Assembly: GCF_023278565.1 (NCBI RefSeq)
Contig: NC_064673.1
Coordinates: 1,922,001-1,986,000 of the forward strand
Origin: Colletotrichum lupini
Taxonomy: Eukaryota; Ascomycota; Sordariomycetes; Glomerellales; Glomerellaceae
Direction of reading: 5' to 3'
DNA: 64,000 nucleotides
Below the pieces are notes generated by a model. That model saw nothing but the letters and a program-made list of their open reading frames with translations. It was not told where the DNA came from and did no database searches. A program made the position numbers and the translations under genes. Shown here one piece after another: positions 23,431-36,636 of the stretch. Numbering within the stretch: the first letter of the stretch is position 1; every line of letters starts with the position of its first letter.

Positions 23431-26400
23431 TTAATAATCTTCTACTTTTATAATAAAAAAGGCTAGAATAGGGGCTAGGTCCCCCGTTAGTAAGAACTAG
23501 TAATAGAATCTATAGTTAATTCCTTATTTAGAAGTGCCTAAAGCCGTATATTAAAATTTTAGTATAGCTTCCGCTATAATTATTCGTATAGAAATTTTAG
23601 TATCCCCTTTTTCTAATTACTTCTTAATTTTTTAATATATATAATTTATATACCTAAACTCCTCGGAAATTATTAAATTTAGTATAATTAAAAAAGAGCT
23701 TTTTATTAGTCTAACTATGCCCCGAATACGTACGTTTCTTTTTAAGTTAAAGCCCGAGAGGTATATATATTTACTAAACGACTTACTACTTATAATATAC
23801 TACTATTTTAACTACGTATTACTTATCCTTCTATTTTAACTATAATAATTCCTTTACTAACGAATCGTTTAAAGGATTTATTTAGTATGCTCTTTATAAA
23901 CCCGTCGGCTAGGTTATTATTACTACTAATTTAACAGATCTCGTAGAGCTCGCGGCGTTTATATAATTACCTAAGTATTATAATATTTATTATAAAGCGC
24001 TTTTTTTTTTTAGTACTTAGCTTAACGAGGTATTTATATAATAAGTATAAATCTATATAGACTATAATAGGGATTCTTAAAACGTTAAGTTATTTAGTAA
24101 TAAGGTCTAGGGTAGTTAAGATAGTATAAGCGACGTTAATACTTATAACTATTCTATAAACCTCTAATATTAATACGCTCCGGGTAATCTTTTTACTCTT
24201 TATAGAGCTATAGTAGATAATATTATTATTAATCGTAAAGCTCTCGTTAGTCTATTCTTTATTTATAAAAATAACGATATAACTTAGCTATAAAGTATAA
24301 TTAGCGTTATTTATAAATAACTTATTTATAAAAACGAAGAGTTTGGCTATAGTTAGATTTAATAGTACGAATATAAGCCCTCGGTCTAAGTAATCTATTT
24401 ATTATTTAATATGACGGTTTAGTATAGCGTAGTTAGTAAACGACGGATTTATTTAGTATTGAGTAGTAAATAACGTATTAAAAGCTACCTCTAGTTAGTA
24501 AATTAATGCGATATAGGTACCTCGAGCTCGTTATTTAACGAATTATTATTTAGTATCTAATACCGAGGGGTTAACCTACTTAAGCTTCTTCTTTTAGTTC
24601 TTTTATTTAAGTACTATATTAATACTTTTTAGTAAAATAATCCCGCTATTAAAGATAAGCGGCTCGTTAGTTAATAGTTACTACTTTAGTTTAGTTAGTA
24701 GCTTAGTGCGCTTAAGCTCGGTTTCTTTTTTTTAACTAAAAGCCTTATTTAATAGTTTAATAATATTATCGGTTTATATATTAATAATACCGAATAATCC
24801 GCTTTCTTTTATTAAAACTAATAAGTATAGATCGAACGTAAATATTATTATCTAAAGCATTTTTAAATAATACTTATTATATATTACTTATTAATAAGTA
24901 TTAAATTTTGCGAGATTATATAGTAGCTATATAACGTATAAAATAGTACCCTTAGGGTATAAATAATAGATCCGAGCTAGTAATTAAGTAAAAACCTTAT
25001 AGTAAAGAGGTTAGCTCGATTATATATATACTTAGGTAATATTTTATAGCTAAATAATATAGCCTTCTTAAATTAGGGTCGGGGCTAGGGCGAGGATTAA
25101 ACGTTAACTAGTTCTTTAGATTATTAACAACTACGTAAGGATCTCCTTCTTTTTCTTATTATTATACCCTTATATAACTAAACGAGACTTTTTAATAAGG
25201 TTAAGTCTTAGGTTCTTAATCTTATTAACGAATTAAGATTTAAATATCCTTATATTCTTATATTTAGGGCTAAGTTAAACGAATTTAATTACCCCTCTCT
25301 CTATTAGTCCTAAAAGCTCTTTATTAGTAGATTTTATAAAGGGTGCTCTTAGGGTAGTAATAATACCCTTATTACGGAGCTTAGTAACTAGCTTAAGATT
25401 TACTTCCTTTTTAAATATAAAGTAAGTCGTAGTTATAAAAGTATTATTACGGCCGCGCTATATTAATATTCTTTTAGTCCTCTTACTCCGTAATAGAGGG
25501 TCGTTATTAATTATAATAACGATCTTATTAAAGACTTTATTTATAGTAGCGCTATTATTAATTAGCTAGTTAACCGCGGGGATTAATAAGCGGTTAACGT
25601 ACTTTATTATTATAGCTAGTAGCTCGGGGTCGACCTCTTTCGAATACTAAGGTTTAATTATAGTAGCCTAAAAGCTTATTAAGCCGTAAGGTAATTTTAC
25701 TATATAAGTAGTACTATTTATTAAAACGAGCTTAAATAGGCCTTTCTATCCCTTACCTTCTCGCTAGATTTTAACGTTTAACTATAGTAATAGATTAATA
25801 ATATAGGAGATATTTAGTCCGTTTTAAATAGCTAGTACTTCGCTTACTTACTTATTAATATAAAGTCTATAGACTTCCCTTATTACTTTCTTAACTACCT
25901 CTATACGTTAAGTAATATTTAGTAATAGTAGAGATTTATTAAAAGTGCGCAGAAAAGCTCTAAAAATAAGGAGTATAAGAACGAGGTTATTTAGGCTAAT
26001 TATATTATTAATTACCTTAATTACGGCCTAAAGTATGGCCTCCGCGCTTATTAATAAGTACTTATTTTAAATAATATTATATACTCTTTTAAGTACTGCG
26101 TAGTATCTCTTAGTTTTATTAATATTATTATAAGCTTTAATAGGTATTTCTTTAACCTTAATAAATATAGATCTAGTAAAAGATTTGAACTTTGCGGCGC
26201 TAAAGTTCTTATTAATATTTATAATAATTTAGTCTAGCGGACTAAGGTAGACGTTAATTTAATATAACTAAAGAGCTTTTTATATATACTTCGTAGTTAT
26301 ATCTACGAGGAACCTTGTTACTTAGAAGGAAGCAGTAGTATTAACGACGTAGAGTACTAGTTAGTTAGTACCCTTATGATCTATTAAGTATATTATATTA

Positions 26401-29400
26401 ATTACGATTTTATAGTTAAAATCGTAATTGTTTTATAAAGTAAATTTAAATTAGCTAGGGGTAGTAGCGTTAAGTTAGTATTATTAATAAATCTTTATAA
26501 GCTTCTTAAGGGCTATAATCTTTATATTATTATTAAACTACTAGAGTAGCTTTAAGAGATAAGGAACCGAAGGGTAGCCGAAGTGCTAATATAAGCGGCG
26601 TAATTTACCCTTTATTAAATAGTTAGTAATAGCTTTTTTATTATTAAAGAGTAGAAGCTAAGGGTATCCTTATTTATAAATAATAAGTACTATAATATCT
26701 CTTTTAACTAGTAAGTTATTAATATTATTAAAGTATACTCTTAGCTTATTTATATCCCTTAAGTAGTATAAAAAAGGAGTATTAGTTAGTAAGACGTAAA
26801 AAGTAATATTACTAAATAGGGTACTAATAATTATAAATCTTAATAACTTTACGGGTTTACTATTACTAAATTAAATACCTACCTCGCTAGCTCTAGAGGT
26901 ATTAAGAGTAATTTTAAGTCGTCGCTATTATAATACGAGGAGTTAAGGGTAGCCCGTAGTTAAGAATTCCATAGTACCGGTATTAGGTATAATACTTTAG
27001 AAGTCCTCTAATAAGTACCTTTTGTTTAACGAGAAAGAGGTTACTAGTTCCGTAGGCTTAGTTAACTTATTAATAAAAGTAGTATTAATAAGGTTATACT
27101 CTATTACCTAAGTAGCAAGGATATTTATAAGGGTTTTGCTACTAACGGTAGTTATAAGGTATATTATTAAGATCTAGACTTTATCCTCGTAATTATCTTT
27201 ATAATTAAAGTCGAGGTTATTAAAGTATTAAATTATAGTATTATTATTATTGTCGTTATTAATAAGGGCAGTTCCCTTATAGAAGGCGAGGAACTATGAG
27301 TATAAGCTTAGTATAGATTTCTTATTTCTTTTCTTATTATTTTTATACTTCTTATATACTTAACGTTACTCTTTTTCTAAGTGCTTAGTTAACTAATAGC
27401 CGGTTTTATAATAGATAAAATATTTTTTGTTAGTAATGCCGCGGCTGCGTTGATTTTACTTATTAAATCGGGTCTTTTTATTAGAGCTACTATAAGTACG
27501 GTTAGTTTAGTAAGTAGCGGGGGCCTCTTTGTTATAAGTATTATTTTAGAAATGTTGCTACTACTTATTGCGGTTACGCTCTCTTTTTATAATATTAATT
27601 AAAGTACTAAGCTAGTAGTAGATACTAGTAAATATAAGTACTAGGTTAAGTATAATAAGTCTATATTTTAGTATACTATTTACGTAGTAGAGGAGTTAGT
27701 TACTTATATTAAAAATAGATCTTTAAGTAGCTAGCGCCTCGTAGAGGATTATAATACGGTTAATTAGTACTTATAGAATTTATTAATTTAACTTACTTAG
27801 GTTCTTACGAATTATAGAGTATTAATAGAGGTTATAGAGCTTAGTAAGGTAGTTCTAACGGCTCGTAGGTAGCTCGAAGTATTCTTAGGTCTTTTAGTAT
27901 ATTATATCGAAGTTAAGCGGGTTAGAGGTATTACTAAGTTAGTTAAAGTAGAAGGTTAACGCCCTTCCTTTAAGTATATTTAGGAAAGTATTAAAATAGT
28001 ATTATTTATTAATTCCTACCCGTTAGTATAGTATTTTAAAAATTTAAAGCTTCTTATTAAAAATATTATACTTCTTATTACTATACTTATTTTTATTGTT
28101 ATAGAGCTTAGCGAAGTTAATTAACTAGCGGGTATTAGGTATAATATCGTCTTTAGTTTTTATATTAAAGTATAGTATTTAACGGGGTAAATTTTACTAT
28201 TAAGTAATAATAACTTTATTCTCTAGTTCTTCCTCCTCTTTTTCTTAAAGAGGTAATAAGTCGGTTAATTAATAGCGAGGCTAAGGTCGGAATCTTAATT
28301 ATTAAAATTAACTAAGTTAGGGTTATATAGATTCCTTTACTATTTTTCTAGCTTATTAAATAAGATTATTAATATTTATTAACTATAAGAGTAGTAAGTA
28401 GAGGAATTAAGGATCGTAATATAATATATTAAAGTATTTAGTACGGCTACGGTAAGCTACGATTTCTTTAGAAGTCTAGGTAGGGAAGTATTAGGTATTA
28501 AGGGCGCTAGTAATCTTTTTTATTATTTAACTACGATCTCTAATCGTTAAATTAATACCGTTATTTATAAAGAAGTTTCTTAGCTTCTTAAGAATTATAC
28601 TTTTTATTCTTAAGAAGTCCTTTATTTCTTAGCTTTAGAAGTCGGTTTTAAAGTCCTTTTATAGCTCCTTACTCGTTAGGCCGTTTTAATAATAGTATTT
28701 TATTATATAAAAAATAAAGGTATTAAGTTTTTTATTATTTATAAGGGCGGGTATAATATTAAATAAGCCCTATTAAGTTAGGTTAACGTAGTCCTATTAG
28801 CGAATTAGAATTAGGTATAGTTCTATGATTTAAGAATATAAGTAGGCCGGAGGTAATATTAACTAATTATTAGACCCTTTTTACTTATTATTAGGGCCGG
28901 CGGTTATTATAATATATTTATAAAGTAAGTTATATAATAGAAGATTATTATAAGATATAATTATCGTATTATAATTATAATATAACGTTAGTTAGGTTAA
29001 AAGGAGTAGTAGGTTAGTTATAGCGATCGTTTTAATAATAATAAGCGGGCTATTATTATTAATTAGAAAATTCTGCTCCTTTAATAAGGTATATAGACAG
29101 AAGGTTACTAAGGTTAGCAAAAGGTTATAGAAAGGGAAGAAAGGCCTTTTATAACTATATTTTTAGTAATAAATAGAGGATTCTATTAGCTACTAATTAG
29201 CGATTCTTTTTAGTACTTCTCGTACTTTATTTTATTAGTCTGGTCGTAGAGCTTTTATTAAGTTAAAAAGAAGTGGATTTGTTAGTAATATAAAATAGAT
29301 CCTTATTATTACTACTATTAAGATCTTTTCTTTTTTTTAATATCTTAGAATACTTTATTATTAATAAGAGATTTACTATTAACGTACTTATAATTCCGAA

Positions 29401-29894
29401 GGTCTTATTATTATTAAGCACTAGTACGTTAATAATTATCGGATTAATCTCTTAGTAATTAATCTCCTCTTATTTATTACTAGTTTAAAATAGTACTTAG
29501 TTATAATATATTTAAAATAGATTTTTTTACGAGCGGTTCGATCGGAAAGAAGTTAGTAATAATAATAAGGTTAGTAAAGATAATATTAATAGTAGAAGCG
29601 AGGTTAATAATAGTAATAAAGTAGTTAATCTTTCTATAGTAGTAGTCTTAGTAAAAGAGATTATATATAATAGAGCGCGCTCTTAATAACTTATAACTAG
29701 TTAATTAGTTATTAGCTAGCGGTAATAAAAGAGAGCTAAAGTAGTATAAACTAGGCCGCTTATTATTAATTAAATAGATAGAACTAAGTTAATAAATTAA
29801 AATAGCTAGTAAAGTAGGTCGAGGCTATCTTTTTTATAATTATATCCTTATTAACTTATAGTAGAAATATATATATAATTTAATTACTAATTAG

Positions 29895-30119
29895 TATTAA
29901 TATATACGTAAGTAGGTTAGACCTTTTAGTTATAACTAGGTTAATAGGTTAGTATAGGTCTATTGCGTGTGTATAGGAGGGTAAGATCGTGGGTAGAGCC
30001 CGCGGTCCCTTAGTGGGTATAGGTAGGTGGAAGGGTCCGTCTGCACGGGCCCAGACTGCCTACCTACCACCCCTACCTAACTACCTAATAGGGCCCCTTT
30101 TCTGCCTCGTAATCCAACA
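29895..30119 (-). repeat. LTR of the copia element (5' LTR with respect to its transcription)
   Basis: It is the same 225-bp length as its partner. It begins mutated (TATTAATATATACG) and ends clean (GCCTCGTAATCCAACA). The last 180 bases keep normal GC content, unlike the interior. Confidence 0.88.
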
Positions 30120-30180
30120 GTATTTGAAGGAGCACCTCGGTGGGGAAGCCCTTAAAATGCATGAATTCTTTCGACTCCAT
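30120..30180 (-). pseudogene. F-box gene, 5' part (start codon and first half of the F-box)
   Basis: ATG at 30180 opens MESKEFMHFKGFPTEVLLQI, the first half of an F-box, and runs straight into the copia LTR after 61 nt. Rejoined to 23200 and below, the next codons read LTQIDDVHCLWNLL in frame. The FPTEVLLQIL core supports this start. Confidence 0.88.
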
Positions 30181-32175
30181 GGTTCCACGGTGAAGAGTAG
30201 TGTATGTGATAATGCGTTGTTTGTGATGCTTCTGTGTTGTTAGGTAGATGTCCCCCGGATCGGAGCTAACGCTTCGGACGGTTGACCCCGCATTCACGCA
30301 GTCGGCGGCGACACACTTCGGATTCCGACTGTGCCCCTACGTGAGGTAAGGTTCCCCGTGCTACTGTCGATCCACGTCGGATCTTGACGTCAATCATTTT
30401 AACCCCCTTTGGAACTCAATCGATGGTAAACAAGTCATCCTTGCCAACACCCAATCCCGGAGACGGATGACTGGTAACGATGTTGGCAACGGAAATCACA
30501 GGCAACTACCTCCAACCTACAAATTATTGCTGAAATTTTCCGATATGATGCTTCTAATGGGGAAATCAAAGTCAGACCGACGTATGTGCATTTAATCAAT
30601 GAGTATGCAACGTATCTTTCTAATGCGACGACCTTTTCACTAGTTTGCTCGATTTCAGGTTGGCAAGGCAGCAAAAGAAGCTTCGAGCAGTCTTTGTAAT
30701 ATTTTGCGATGTTTTGAATCGACCTATTCCAGCAAGTATTCATTCAACTATACCTGGAGAAAATGTAAATAATCTACTCACGTCTTTGATAATAATGAAA
30801 CGAAGCTTTCGTTTGAGGCCTCATCGTAGCGAAGGATTCAAAGTGCTAGTCACCGAGTTCAATACCCATATCTGATCGCGGGGCAGATTTTCTGTCTTTG
30901 TTTCATTTCAAGAGGCCAACATCGACATATGAATACCTTGATATTTTGTCTTGTGAATACCTGACGTAACAACGCAGGCTCATCACCTTAACCTCATGCG
31001 CGACTTGTTGATGGTTGAACGACACAGACTAGGTTGTCGAATAGGTACTTACCACAATCGCTCGCTCTTTGGTCATCATCTTCCATTAACTGATAATATT
31101 CAGTTAACTTCTTTCCTGACTGGTTTCTCAAATGACTCGATTACATTAACTAACACAACCTACGATCAATAACGTCTTGAACTAAGGTACGGTACTTAAT
31201 TATCCAGCGGTTCTGTCAAGATTTTGGCTTACATGCATACATAGATTGACCGAATCGAGTGGTCTCTCCTCCAATATACTATCTTTCCATGCTGGGTGGC
31301 AACGAATGATAGTCCGACTTCCTTATCATCAGTTCCTAGAACCGTGGGTCTGCAAAATAGAGGCAGTACGTTCCACACGGTATAACAACGTTTAATATAC
31401 TTAGTTCAGGATCAAGCCCTGAGAAAAATAAATAAACGCATAGATGATATGTTCGGAATTGATTACCAAAGACATAGAGTGGTTGAAAATATGTCGAACA
31501 AGGCTCGGCATTGATTTCCAGAGGATTAAACAAGATACCAACAATATGAGGATAAGTTAGCACTTAGCCACTGACCTGAAGTAACATTTTCGATAACGTC
31601 CAACAGTATGCTATAGGAGGTGATCAGTGAAATCATGAGGTCAAAATATTTCTCTCTTAAGGCTATCTAGCTGCGGTTCCCTCGCGCTTTTGAACTCTCA
31701 GTCGACTGAAAAGATGCGAGTGACTCGGAATCTTCGGACTTTTCGGGTGCCTGTGATGTGGCGCAGGAGTTCTTTCGTAAATCATTGATGATGATGGATA
31801 TCTAAGCCTCATGCATCCCTTGACTTCACGTGACCAAAGTAGTACAATTAGTCCGAGGACGTCGGACTCGGGTGATGTACGAGGTGTGCGAGGAGTCCGA
31901 AGGTCCCAAGCTTAGTATTGTATCTCCCGCCGGCACACTCCTTTATGGCAGAAGTACTAAAAGTCCCGAAAGACTGCCTGATTTCGAATCAGAATAACGG
32001 TTCCAATATCATTCTCTCCCTCTAGATCACTCTCATTCAACTCTAAGAGACTTGTCGTTCTGTGTCTCGGTGTGGGAGCTGGGCTAGCACACGATCATCA
32101 ACTCAAAGCAATCGGCTACAACCTACACTTTCATTGGCCTCCCCAAAACAGTAAAGCTCTGAAGGTGGGGCTGAC
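30181..32175. other. Gene-poor spacer
   Basis: About 2 kb with only short unrelated frames. The left part is the promoter side of the split F-box gene; the right end is upstream of the RTA1-like gene. Confidence 0.5.
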
Positions 32176-33218
32176 ATGGACGGACTCAACTCGACGACAG
32201 GCGCTGGGGGTGCAGAGGCAGCTGCAGGGGAAGCATTTGACTTCCGACTTTACCGCTACACGCCATCTCTTCCGGCCGCCATAGTCAGTGCTGCCGTGTT
32301 TGCAGTTCTGACCATCCTTCATTTCTGGCGACTGTATCGAGCCCGAGCTTTTTACTTTACTGCCTTTGCTCTTGGTGGTATTTGTGAGTGTGGCCCTGCT
32401 GAGAATTTGCCCCCTACTCGGACTCCCGAGGCTTCTCGTTCCATTGAAGGCTTTGCAGAACTGCCCTCCCATCTGCCGGGACTGAAAATACTGACTTTGA
32501 CTTTGCAGTTCAGACGATAGGTTACTGCGGACGAATATGGTCACACTTTGATACCATGGCCATCGGCGGCTTCGTCATGCAGGCCATCCTGATCCTTGTC
32601 GCCCCGGCCTTGTACGCAGCTTCGATTTACATGATACTCGGCCGGCTGATTCGAACTCTCCGAGCCGACAACCTTTCCCTGTTGCCTGTGCCATGGGTCA
32701 CGAAGATTTTCGTCACTGGAGACGTCGTCTCGTTTACATTGCAGGCTGGAGGAGGCGGGATTCAAGCAGCGGGAACCCTGGAGCTCTACGATATTGGCGA
32801 GAAGATCATCATTGTCGGCCTTCTAGTTCAGATTCTTGTCTTCGGGTTCTTCATCATCACGACTATCCTATTCCATCATCGAATCAGTCGGAAGCCTACA
32901 TCGGTCGCCATCGAAGGGATCGTCCCCTGGCGAAGATACCTCTGGGTCCTTTACAGCACCAGTCTTATCATTCTCGTACGAAGCGTCTTCCGAGTCATCG
33001 AATACCTTCAAGGTAACCGCGGGTACCTTATTTCACACGAAATATTTCTCTACATCTTCGATACCGTTCTTATGGTCGCGGTCATGGCGATTTTCCTGGT
33101 TTGGTATGTTGAAGACCTGGAACAGAAGGTATCAAGAAAAGACCGAGATACATTAGGCTCCAGCGATAGTGCCTGTATGTTGGAAGAGCTTTCTAAAAGG
33201 CATACTGGCCGGAAATAG
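32176..33218 (+). CDS. RTA1-like seven-helix membrane protein (lipid-translocating exporter family)
   Basis: Exon 1 is 32176-32383 and exon 2 is 32509-33218, joined over a 125-nt intron (GTGAGT...TTTGCAG), giving 305 residues. The protein has about seven hydrophobic helices, including VSAAVFAVLTILHFW, AILILVAPALYAASIYMILG and VGLLVQILVFGFFIITTIL. Family signatures are GYCGRIWSH after the splice, LVAPALYAASIYMILGRLIR, GDVVSFTLQAGGGG and SLIILVRSVFRVIEYLQG. The RTA1/RTM1 family comprises plasma-membrane proteins linked to resistance to toxic lipophiles and to lipid movement; the substrate cannot be predicted. The C-terminus is short and charged. It converges on the Zn2Cys6 gene at 33393 with 174 bp between stops. 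The frame and splice are clean. Confidence 0.92.
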
Positions 33219-33392
33219 GTGATAAAGAATAGCAAAGCTGGTTGTCCGTCAGTGTCTAGCGTTGCTAGATTGGACCATGTACGATAGAGAAGCATCACAC
33301 GAGTGAACTTTAGGCTTGACACATTCGTCGCCCGCTGTATCGATGCGTGAAATTATATAGGCACTGGGTAGTGGAAGATGTAGACGTGTTGT

Positions 33393-34739
33393 TCATAGAC
33401 AAAGTTCATGGGTTTCCATTGCTAGATCTCTGATCCACGACCTATGCTCATGGTCTAGCATACCGTACGTCTCTGCATAGAGGTTATTTGCCCAACCGTC
33501 CAGCCACCAGCGACTTCGCAAGCGCTTGAGAAGCATGCAAAAGTACAAGAATATCACCAGCGCCTTTTGTCTATTCTCTCTCAGCAACGGGAGGAAGTCG
33601 TCTGCAACCATGGCAATCCAGATGAACACATCAGTGATGTCTTGAGGCTCTGCGGACTCATAGAAAGCGCCATAAGACTTGTAGAGCTCATTGATGGCCC
33701 TGTTGTATATCTCCAGAAGCCCATTATCTGGCTCTGATGCGTTGATATTTGCTTCCAGGTCTCCAAGATGCGTGTGGTGATATGGTCCTTCTCGATACTG
33801 GAAGTGTGCAGTAATCCGCGTAATAATTGGTGAGATTAGAAGATTGTCGTTCGGTTCCCCCACAAGATACCGGGTCCCGCAGAATAGGACTATCCAGTCG
33901 GGAGATTGGCCTGCACTGGCTAGCGGCGATTCGTGTAGATATTGCGAATTGGCTAGAACTGGGAGTGGAGAAACAGGTCAGCATACTCTTCCTGCAGCGA
34001 GACCGAGAACGAGAACTCTTACCGATGTAGATAGTCAAGACTGAGAAGATGAACAAGTGTGCTTTATTCTCGTCTTGGACGTGCTCCATCAAGCCAACAG
34101 CTGTTCTCGAGGAGATTTCGTGATGCACCATCGACTTCTCCAGTAACTGGTCTTTCCTGTCGGGTCTTAGATTCGCAAGATGCAATGCTGCCAGCGAGAG
34201 AATGCTCCTCATGACGTAGTCGGTTTCCAGCCCGAGTTTGACGACATTCAGCCGCCAGAAGTCCCCGAGCAGCGGGTTGTCTGATAGAGTCTGCGCGGTA
34301 AAGTTGCAGTAATGATGCAGGAGTTCAAGGTCGAGAAAGTTCAACTCGCCCGCATGCTGAGAAAGGGTCAACATGGGGTCGAGTGACGGTGAGGATAGAA
34401 AGCCGCAAGCCACGCCATGTTTGAGGCAGTTTTTGCAGGCTGGTCGCTGCTCATCACACTAGAAGAGTCTCGTAAGTCAATTTCCGGTTTCTAAACATTT
34501 GAGGGAAGAATGAAGATGTTAATCCCACCGGCCCGGCCCCCAAGGACGAGACACTGGACAAGCATGGCGGCTTCTAGACCAGGACTACTGATCCTGGTAC
34601 TACAACCCACTATCACGCGTGCATTCAAGCCGTACACAGCCGTAGTACCAAACATGCTTACCTTGATCTTCCTCGATTTACAAGTCTTACAGCCTGTTCG
34701 AGTCTTTGGATGCGCCCGCCGTGACGGGTTTGGTTGCAT
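33393..34739 (-). CDS. Zn2Cys6 transcription factor
   Basis: Three exons: 34739-34662, 34458-34023 and 33958-33393, with introns of 203 nt (34661-34459) and 64 nt (34022-33959), giving 359 residues. The zinc cluster is C17-x2-C20-x6-C27-x6-C34-x2-C37-x6-C44 near the N-terminus and is split by intron 1 between K26 and C27. The middle and C-terminal parts (LDLELLHHYCNFTAQTLSDN, YVMRSILSLAALHLA, ALVIFLYFCMLLKRLRSRWW, DHEHRSWIRDLAMET) resemble the fungal regulatory domain found in sterol-uptake-type (UPC2-like) factors. It should bind DNA in the nucleus; the targets are unknown. Its convergent neighbour is the RTA1-like gene, and lipid-related regulation of that gene is only a suggestion. Confidence 0.9.
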
Positions 34740-36599
34740 GTTCGTACTCGGTGCTGTCCGATGACAGCTACGCGGCGGATCGAGTCGGTGAACAACGATT
34801 CGTTAAGTCGGTATCACACCACGGCGTTTCCGCCATGACAACAGACTCGACGAGACAAATCGCTCTTGGCCAAGCTCCGGCGATAGATGATTACGCCCTG
34901 ATGCAGCGTAGAGAGATACGGCTGTTGATTAATAGAGGGGACGCATAACCTGCATCCAACCCGCGGACGCCTTCGTACTCTAGTCGTATTCGCACTTTCT
35001 CGGGTGGTGTAAGGGGCTAGCTTAGACGGACAAGTTCCATTGGAAAGCTCGGCGCCACACTCAAGCGTCACCTTGTCTTGGATCGGCTGCTGATATTCCG
35101 CTGAGTCAGGTAAACTAGAAGACACCCAGCAGCAAAAATCCTATTCTCAGCTAGATAATGTTGTGTTATTCACCAACACCGGTCCACCGCGCTGCCCAGC
35201 CGTGCCAGCCTAGCCCCCACAGAAAATTAAATATCAGAAAACTCGGGTTGTGCAGGATAGGCGAGCAGTACGTAGAGCTCGCCTGGCAGCTTCTCCGACT
35301 CTGAAACCCAGCATCTGTACCGCGACCAACCAGATCGCCACCTAAGTAACCGGGTGCGCGTAGAGCTTTTGCTTAAGCGCCCTGAGCCCGGCTCGTGTAT
35401 CCGATCACACCATCTACTGCCCGTCAATCTAGCAAACCACAAGGCATCTCTTATTCGCGAACCTCAAAAACACCCGGTGAGACTTGTAGTTCCCCAGCTT
35501 TAGACTTAAGTTCACGGCCTGATTACTTATAAAGCTTGGCATTTGCTTATCCTTTAGGCGTGACTGCTGCCAATAAGTGAGTGTACTTCACGACTTGGAG
35601 TTTCATGTTAAAAACCTCATTGCTTGTCAAATAATATGCTTCCCTGTCAGAAGGTGCCGTCAAACGTCTGTCTACCGTGCCGCAACCAGCGACCTGGTCA
35701 TGCCGCTAGTGGGGGAGCAGGTTTTCGCGACCTCGGTAACTATACGACAGTACAGGGGCATCTGATAGGTCGCTACAATTCTAATTTTTCTACATTTTGG
35801 CGTGATTCCACGAGTCAGGGGCGTGTCCATGGCTTAAGAGACCACGCTGTCCTAGTCTGGAGTGATGAAACTATTAGTATGAACGATGTCTGATTTGGTG
35901 CTTTGATGCGGACACTGCCGGCTGGAGCCGACTAAGCGGTCGGAGTGCGGGCCGCTTGTAAGATGTGCCAGCCTGACAAGCCAGTCGGGTCCGATCTTTA
36001 CATTTTCGACCTATCCCCTAAGTCCCCAAGCCCCCACCACCTTGTGTCGGCAGGCAGTATCAGCATGACTTTTGCAGTTTTGCAGCTCACATGTCGAAGC
36101 TAGAAGGCCCGGACTTCCCCGGACTTCTCGGTCACTGGCCCGGAAATACGGCAATACCGGCATCTTTTGGCGGGTTTCCGAACGTCAGATTAGACTTCAC
36201 GTAACGCCCTTGGGTGATCCTAGTATGGGTCAAATCCCAAAGGTCGAACGGAACCTCCGGACCATGACCTTCATGACAGAGTAGCCTAATTTTCAAACTT
36301 TTCTTTGACGCTATTCGTTCGCAACTTCGTCCGCGACATTAACGATATGAAGTATATCATGAGTGAAATCTATAACGTAACTGAATATGCGCGAGGCACT
36401 ATTGAAGATTTCATTGAGGAGTTGGGATCAAGAATTCAGGCTAACGTATCGTTGTGGATGCGTAGGAAACCAAACAACCCGCTCATAAACTTGCTAGGCC
36501 CGCGACAATGGAACCCTAGTGGGGGCATCGTGGGTTTCGCTCTTCACACACTCGCTACTTGAAATCCTGCCTTCCCAGTGTTCAACATCGAAGATCGTG
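34740..36599. other. Intergenic stretch
   Basis: No supported gene. A plus-strand frame at 36305-36562 (with IMSEIYNVTEYARGTIEDF and QANVSLWMRRKP) has a protein-like helical pattern but no recognisable family and no partner exon, so I leave it uncalled. The left end is upstream of the Zn2Cys6 gene. Confidence 0.45.
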
Positions 36600-36605
36600 G
36601 CGGAC

Positions 36606-36636
<31 letters not shown>

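Larger units (their letters stand above)
23206..30119 (-). mobile_element. Ty1/copia LTR retrotransposon, complete, RIP-mutated, inserted in an F-box gene
   Basis: 6914 bp with 225-bp LTRs (23206-23430 and 29895-30119) and the GTATT duplication. The coding strand is minus: near 24400-23850 the minus translation gives the RNase H end of a copia polyprotein (SKKITRSVLILEVYRIV, RIPIIVYIDLYLLYKYL, FIINIIILR, NNNLADGFIKS), so the RNase H is next to the left LTR, which is the 3' LTR. Gag, protease, integrase and RT should lie between about 29890 and 24450, but stops prevent clean delimitation. The RNase H resembles that of the copia remnant at 4809-5628, but the LTR ends differ, so they are related but distinct families. 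It runs in the same direction as the interrupted gene. Confidence 0.9.
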
